This document shows positions 59,705 through 64,000 of a stretch of DNA of 64,000 nucleotides, one piece after another (within the stretch, counting starts at the first letter, position 1; the number at the start of each line of letters is the position of its first letter). The stretch is from JALEFZ01 sp038527485. Lineage in GTDB: Bacteria > Bacteroidota > Bacteroidia > J057. A program made the translations under genes and the position numbers. The DNA lies in NCBI GenBank assembly GCA_038527485.1, contig JBCBFT010000008.1:1-64000 (forward strand). Direction: 5' to 3'. The notes below the pieces were generated by a model. That model searched no databases and was not told where the DNA came from. It saw only the letters and a program-made list of their open reading frames with translations.

Positions 59705-61369
59705 ATGGATAGAAGAGCTTTTTTGAGAGGTCCTCGGCTCGTATCGGAGGCTGCTACCGTCCAGGAGGTGACCTCCAATATGATCGAAGGGGATCTTACC
59801 CCTTATACAGGTACCTGGGATATCTCCTGTGCCAGCCACTTGCTCCGCCGTACCACATTTGGGCCCCTGCCCAATGAAATTCAGCAATCCGTGAATCTAG
59901 GCTTGCAAGGAACGCTCAATCGGCTATTCCAAAATCAAGCCTTACCTAGTCCTCCTGTCCACTATGACTACGACAAAGACGGAAAAGCAGGAGAAGGCCA
60001 AACATGGGTAGAAGCTCCATTGGATAATGGAGGAGATGACAACGCACGTATGCGGTCGCTTCGTGCATGGACTGTAGGATTGATGCTCAAAGGCGGGATG
60101 AATATTCGTGAAAAACTCACCCTCTTTTGGAACAATCACTTTGCCATTCAGGAAGGAGACGCGGGAGAATCGCGCTTTGCCTATCATTACATAAACATCT
60201 TGCGCAGCAAGGCAAAAGGGAGTTTCAAAGAACTGGTAGCAGACATTACACGCAGTCCTGCCATGCTCAAGTATTTGAATGGAGAGCAAAATGTGAAGGG
60301 ACGTCCCAATGAAAATTATGCCCGAGAATTATTCGAGCTGTTTACCATTGGGAAAGGTCCATTGCTCGCTGAGGGGAACTACACGCACTTTACGGAGGAA
60401 GATGTTCGCGAAGCGGCAGAGGTATTGACGGGATGGGATATTACGACAGACAGAAGGGATGCAGGTGTCCCACAATCGGAGTTTCGCCCTGATAAGCACG
60501 AGACGCGGGATAAAAAATTCTCATCGGCTTATGGTGGGCAGGTTATTTCGAATGCAGGAGAAAATGAATATCAAAATTTGATTGACATGATTTTCCAGCA
60601 GAGGGAAACGGCCCGTCACATTTGCCGAAAACTCTATCGCTGGTTTGTCTACTACGTCATCGATGCACGCATCGAGCAGGACATCATCGAGCCGATGGCG
60701 GACATCCTGATCAACAATGATTTTGTGGTGGAGGCTCCACTCAAAGCTTTGTTGGAGAGTACGCACTTCTTTGCGGAGCAGAGTCGAGGTTGTTTGATCA
60801 AGCATCCTTTGGACATGCTGGTATCGACGCTGCGCCAGACGGAGACGCCACTTCCTCCCAACAATGACTACGAGACCCAATACAAAGTCTGGGACCGAAT
60901 CTTTGAGGAGGCTAAAGATCTGCAGATGGAGATTTTGAATCCGCCTGATGTCGCGGGCTGGCCCGCCTATTACCAAAAGCCCCAATACCACCAACTCTGG
61001 GTGAATTCGGTCACCCTGCCCTTACGCATGGGCTTTATTTCGAATTTGGTGAATCGAGGATTTGATGAAAATGATTTTGAGGTAAAGGTCGATACGCTGG
61101 AGTTGGTACAGACGGTTTCCGATCCCTTGGATGCGCCGACTTTGATTGCGGAATGGACGGATAGATTCTTTCCTTATCCAATCACACAGCCGCAGCAAGA
61201 CTCTTTGCGCGAGGTCTTGATTCCAGGTTTGCCCAATTTTGAGTGGACAGTCGAGTACATGGAGTATTTGGCAGAGCCCAATGATGAGATGATCCGTAAG
61301 TCTGTTCAGGCCAAACTGGATGCCTTGCTCGAATCCATCCTGACTATGGCAGAGTTCCAACTTTCATAA
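59705..61369 (+). CDS. DUF1800 family protein
   Basis: A 554-residue protein of the DUF1800 family, of unknown function. Diagnostic stretches are ASHLLRRTTFGPLPNEIQQS (about 45-65), LFWNNHFAI near 140, RPNENYARELFELFTIG near 200, and LNPPDVAGWPAY near 415. The N-terminus MDRRAFLRG looks like a twin-arginine start, but no clear hydrophobic core follows, so export is uncertain. It is followed after 118 bases by the DUF1501 gene; this gene pair is widespread in Bacteroidota and Planctomycetota. Confidence 0.92.
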   Translation: MDRRAFLRGPRLVSEAATVQEVTSNMIEGDLTPYTGTWDISCASHLLRRTTFGPLPNEIQQSVNLGLQGTLNRLFQNQALPSPPVHYDYDKDGKAGEGQTWVEAPLDNGGDDNARMRSLRAWTVGLMLKGGMNIREKLTLFWNNHFAIQEGDAGESRFAYHYINILRSKAKGSFKELVADITRSPAMLKYLNGEQNVKGRPNENYARELFELFTIGKGPLLAEGNYTHFTEEDVREAAEVLTGWDITTDRRDAGVPQSEFRPDKHETRDKKFSSAYGGQVISNAGENEYQNLIDMIFQQRETARHICRKLYRWFVYYVIDARIEQDIIEPMADILINNDFVVEAPLKALLESTHFFAEQSRGCLIKHPLDMLVSTLRQTETPLPPNNDYETQYKVWDRIFEEAKDLQMEILNPPDVAGWPAYYQKPQYHQLWVNSVTLPLRMGFISNLVNRGFDENDFEVKVDTLELVQTVSDPLDAPTLIAEWTDRFFPYPITQPQQDSLREVLIPGLPNFEWTVEYMEYLAEPNDEMIRKSVQAKLDALLESILTMAEFQLS

Positions 61370-61487
61370 AGTCCGTGCGAGCAGGATAAAGGGAAGTCTT
61401 TTCTCTCGCAGTCTTTGTTAAAAGACGATCTCAGCTCTCATAGTCTCCTAATATTTCATTCCTATAGACACAAAAATTACTATATAC

Positions 61488-63056
61488 ATGAAAAGAAGAG
61501 GGTTTTTAAAGCGAGCAGGGGCAGCTTCCATGTTGCCGCTGGTCCTGAATAAGACGCAAGTATTTGCGCATGCCCTGGGATCACCCTTCAGTCAACTCGC
61601 CTCCATGGCGGACAACAATGATCGGGTCCTCGTCCTTGTACAACTCAATGGGGGAAATGATGGCCTCAATACGGTCATTCCCCTCAATCAATATAGCAAC
61701 CTCGCCAAAGCACGCAGAAATCTCCTTATTCCTGAGCGTAAGGTGATCAAGTTTGACACGTATGTAGGACTGCATCCCGCTATGCAAGAGATGGCAGAGA
61801 TGTACGGAGAAGCTAAGCTAGGAATCGTACGTGGGGTAGGGTATCCCAAACCCAATTTTTCCCACTTCCGATCAGCGGATATATGGAAGACGGCCTCTCC
61901 TGCTGAAGAGGTATGGAATACAGGATGGATGGGGCGTTATTTGGAGAAATTGCTACCCAACTATCCCATAGGATACCCCAATCCAGATTATCCGCATCCA
62001 CCTGCGATTACGATTGGATCGGTGGTATCCAGCACCTGCCAAGGGGAACTGTTGAATTTGGGCATGGCCGTACGAAATCCTGATAAGTTCTCCGCTTTGG
62101 CCTTGACGGGTGTGGATGAGACGCCTGACTCGCCATATGGATATGAGCTATCGTACCTACGAGATATGATTGGGCAGACCAACTCTTATCTAGAGTCTGT
62201 CAAGGTAGCATCTGACATGGGGAGCAATGTGTACAACCAGTATCCGAGAGGAAATCGACTGGCGAGTCAACTTCAGATTGTCGCGAGACTGATTGCAGGT
62301 GGGCTACAGACGAAGGTCTACATCGTGAATATGGGAGGATTTGATACGCATGCCAATCAGGCAGAGGATGGAGAGCCTACCGAGGGGCGTCATGCTTCTT
62401 TATTGGGTAAGCTTTCTACGGCGATCCATGCCTTCCAGGAGGATCTACGCTTGATGCAGTTGCAGCATCGTGTGGTAGGCATGACATTTTCTGAGTTTGG
62501 GCGACGGATCGCCAGTAACGACAGTATGGGTACGGATCATGGAGCGGCTGCCCCGATGTTCTTTTTCGGCACGCGTGTGCGCAACCGTATTTTTGGGACC
62601 AATCCAGAGATTCCAGGTGAAGTAGCGCCCAGAGACAACCTCCCCATGCAATACGACTTCCGCTCGCTTTACGGATCTGTCCTCATGGATTGGTTTGGGG
62701 TAGAGGAGGAGGAAATCAAATCCTTACTGTTCCCTGAGTTTGAGTATGTCCCTGTGATCAAAGGGAAGAATAGAGCAGGGGGACCGATTTTCGAGCGCAA
62801 GGTCTACATGAAACAAAACTATCCCAATCCCTTTGGGAACAGTACGAAGATTCCGATCTGGCTGAAGGAAGCAGATACTGCTCAGATTCGCATTTTTGAT
62901 GGAGAGGGGCGACTGTTGGAGACGCTGATGGAGCGAGACCTGCCTGCGGGAAGTCATGAGATCACCTTTAACGCACGTGATTACAGTCCAGGGAAGTACT
63001 TCTTCCATGTCCGTGTGAAGCATTGGCACGACATGAAGGTGGGGATTAAGACATAA
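61488..63056 (+). CDS. DUF1501 family protein with T9SS sorting domain
   Basis: A 522-residue protein of the DUF1501 (sulfatase-like, alkaline phosphatase superfamily) family. The N-terminus MKRRGFLKRAGAASMLPLVL is a Tat-like signal (RRGFLK). The core shows LVLVQLNGGNDGLNTVIPLN (about 47-66), GLHPAMQEMAEMYGEAKLGI, FSHFRSADIW and GMTFSEFGRRIASNDSMGTDHG (about 330). Residues about 435-522 form a T9SS type A sorting domain (MKQNYPNPFGNSTKIPIWL; GKYFFHVRVKHWHD). The mix of a Tat-like and a T9SS signal is unusual, as Sec is the usual first step for T9SS. It forms a probable operon with the DUF1800 gene. Confidence 0.9.
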   Translation: MKRRGFLKRAGAASMLPLVLNKTQVFAHALGSPFSQLASMADNNDRVLVLVQLNGGNDGLNTVIPLNQYSNLAKARRNLLIPERKVIKFDTYVGLHPAMQEMAEMYGEAKLGIVRGVGYPKPNFSHFRSADIWKTASPAEEVWNTGWMGRYLEKLLPNYPIGYPNPDYPHPPAITIGSVVSSTCQGELLNLGMAVRNPDKFSALALTGVDETPDSPYGYELSYLRDMIGQTNSYLESVKVASDMGSNVYNQYPRGNRLASQLQIVARLIAGGLQTKVYIVNMGGFDTHANQAEDGEPTEGRHASLLGKLSTAIHAFQEDLRLMQLQHRVVGMTFSEFGRRIASNDSMGTDHGAAAPMFFFGTRVRNRIFGTNPEIPGEVAPRDNLPMQYDFRSLYGSVLMDWFGVEEEEIKSLLFPEFEYVPVIKGKNRAGGPIFERKVYMKQNYPNPFGNSTKIPIWLKEADTAQIRIFDGEGRLLETLMERDLPAGSHEITFNARDYSPGKYFFHVRVKHWHDMKVGIKT

Positions 63057-63103
63057 GTAAGACGAAAGACGTAAGAATTGGGTATTTGAAAAGGGGAAAG
63101 TAG

Positions 63104-63140
63104 AAGGGGCCTTGCACACACAAGGCCCCCTTTCTTATTC
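63104..63140. terminator. terminator between convergent genes
   Basis: The stem AAGGGGCCTTG / CAAGGCCCCCTT, with one bulged base and a 6-base loop, is followed on the plus side by TCTTATTC. It separates the DUF1501 gene from the beta-lactamase-family gene and could serve both. Confidence 0.8.
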
Positions 63141-64000
63141 TATGGCTGCCATGACTTTTTGCAAGAAAGTCTCTAGTTCTTTGGGCTCTAACCATCTCGT
63201 CACGATGACCATTTCCTGGTCGGGGAGGATCACGATGTAGTTTCCGCCGAAACCTGCGGCATAGTACATATTAGCGGGTATGCCTTCGAAGCTTCTTTCC
63301 CCTCTATTCAACCACCACATGTAGCCATAACTTTCATTTGCCTCAGAGGGTTGCTGGACCATATTGATCCACTTTTCAGAAATGATTTGCTCCCCATTCC
63401 ATTTGCCTTTATTCAAAAAAAGCTGGCCAAAACGCGCATGGTCACGGGCACTGATGAAGACTCCACCTCCCGAGTGTCCACCTCCGCTGACAGATTGCAT
63501 CATGTGCCCATCGACATTGACGAAGCTGTTGTCGTATCCGAACCATCTCCAGGTGGTGGAAGCGCCGATTTTATCCATGACCTCTTCCTTCAAAACCACA
63601 GGGAGTGGCTTACGCCATACTTGGAGCAAGCTATAAGCTAGGAGATTGACGCGAACATCATTGTATTCGAAGAAAGTTCCTGGCGTCTGAAGCTCCCGAT
63701 ACTTCCAGTCATCGACTCCGCCTTCCCGTGGGGGACGATCTGCCCAGTCTTTCATTCCAAATAGCTCTCCCGACCAGTCAGAGGATTGCGTCAGCAAGTG
63801 ATCCCACGTGATTTCTCCATTATGTACCCCATCGAATGTCTTATCCCACACATAATCAGCGACTTTGTCATCAGGACTTGCAATGAGGCCCTTATCCATA
63901 GCCAATCCTGCTACTGTACTCAGATAAGATTTGGTCACACTAAAGGTCATATCCACCCGGTCGATGTCTCCCCACTGAGTGACAATCTTTCCCTTTTTCA
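63135..64000 (-). CDS. beta-lactamase family serine hydrolase, truncated by the window edge
   Basis: This is the C-terminal part of a class C beta-lactamase-like serine hydrolase. The reading frame stays open to base 64000, so the true start lies outside the window; the GTG at 63956 is not the start. The catalytic SxxK motif is seen in MTFSVTKSY. Further family features are a YxN-like FFEYNDVRVNLLAYSLL and HSGGGVFISARDHARFGQL, and, near the end, a Gly-rich AAGFGGNYIVILP in place of KTG. Esterase or peptidase activity is possible. No signal peptide can be judged. Confidence 0.88.
   Translation of the reverse strand, partial: KKGKIVTQWGDIDRVDMTFSVTKSYLSTVAGLAMDKGLIASPDDKVADYVWDKTFDGVHNGEITWDHLLTQSSDWSGELFGMKDWADRPPREGGVDDWKYRELQTPGTFFEYNDVRVNLLAYSLLQVWRKPLPVVLKEEVMDKIGASTTWRWFGYDNSFVNVDGHMMQSVSGGGHSGGGVFISARDHARFGQLFLNKGKWNGEQIISEKWINMVQQPSEANESYGYMWWLNRGERSFEGIPANMYYAAGFGGNYIVILPDQEMVIVTRWLEPKELETFLQKVMAAIE

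Overview
The window looks like chromosomal DNA of a Bacteroidota bacterium, most likely of the Saprospiria (Saprospira/Lewinella-like). Supporting signs: two proteins end in type IX secretion (Por/T9SS) sorting domains; there is a DUF4835 protein, an RPB6-like omega subunit and the gene order bamD - rpoZ - coaBC - DUF4835; start codons lack strong Shine-Dalgarno sequences; one Bacteroidota-style TTTG-N20-TAtaTTgG promoter can be proposed; and multidomain CHAT, caspase-like and EAD-type proteins, common in multicellular Bacteroidota, are present. The genus assignment is inference. No rRNA, insertion sequence, CRISPR array or prophage was seen.

Layout. 0.4-0.5 kb: tRNA-Val(GAC) with its terminator. 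0.7-5.5 kb: envelope and housekeeping genes (LptF/G permease; divergent bamD, rpoZ, coaBC, DUF4835). 5.5-7.1 kb: a three-domain protein with an EAD11-like N-terminus, a kinase fold lacking its catalytic residues, and a C-terminal globin-like domain. 7.3-20.2 kb: a T9SS cargo protein, purL, two tandem FKBP isomerases, two lipoproteins, a coiled-coil secreted protein, a phosphopantetheinyl transferase, a redoxin, hutG and a small secreted protein. 20.3-28.4 kb: an ECF sigma factor with a membrane TPR protein, an orphan 147-residue protein, and a two-gene operon of a CHAT protease and a 1433-residue membrane-anchored TPR/WG/WD40 protein. 28.5-36.4 kb: transaldolase, glycogen debranching enzyme, an ABC exporter, a thioredoxin-SPOR fusion and a coiled-coil protein. 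36.4-40.1 kb: a phenylacetyl-CoA epoxidase operon (tetR-paaA-paaB-paaC-paaD). 40.4-43.4 kb: hutU-hutI. 44.9-47.9 kb: a caspase-like protease and class 3 lipase operon. 48.0-64.0 kb: a ThuA/sugar dehydrogenase/cytochrome c fusion, galK, a PepSY-like protein, thpR, YceI, divergent propionyl-/acetyl-CoA synthetases, a GNAT, a DUF1800/DUF1501 pair and a truncated beta-lactamase-family gene.

How the genes fit together. The Hut enzymes (HutU, HutI, and the unlinked HutG) cover three of the four steps of histidine degradation; hutH is not seen here. PaaABCD would form the ring-epoxidising complex for phenylacetyl-CoA, and a candidate operator-promoter in front of the tetR gene would control the whole operon. 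Acs and the PrpE-like ligase feed acetate and propionate into central metabolism.

The most unusual content is three separate loci that look like bacterial conflict or regulated-death modules: the EAD11-pseudokinase-globin protein, the CHAT plus membrane WD40 operon with a nearby sigma/anti-sigma-like pair, and the caspase-lipase operon. Their domains are recognisable, but these combinations are unfamiliar to me and their functions are inferred.
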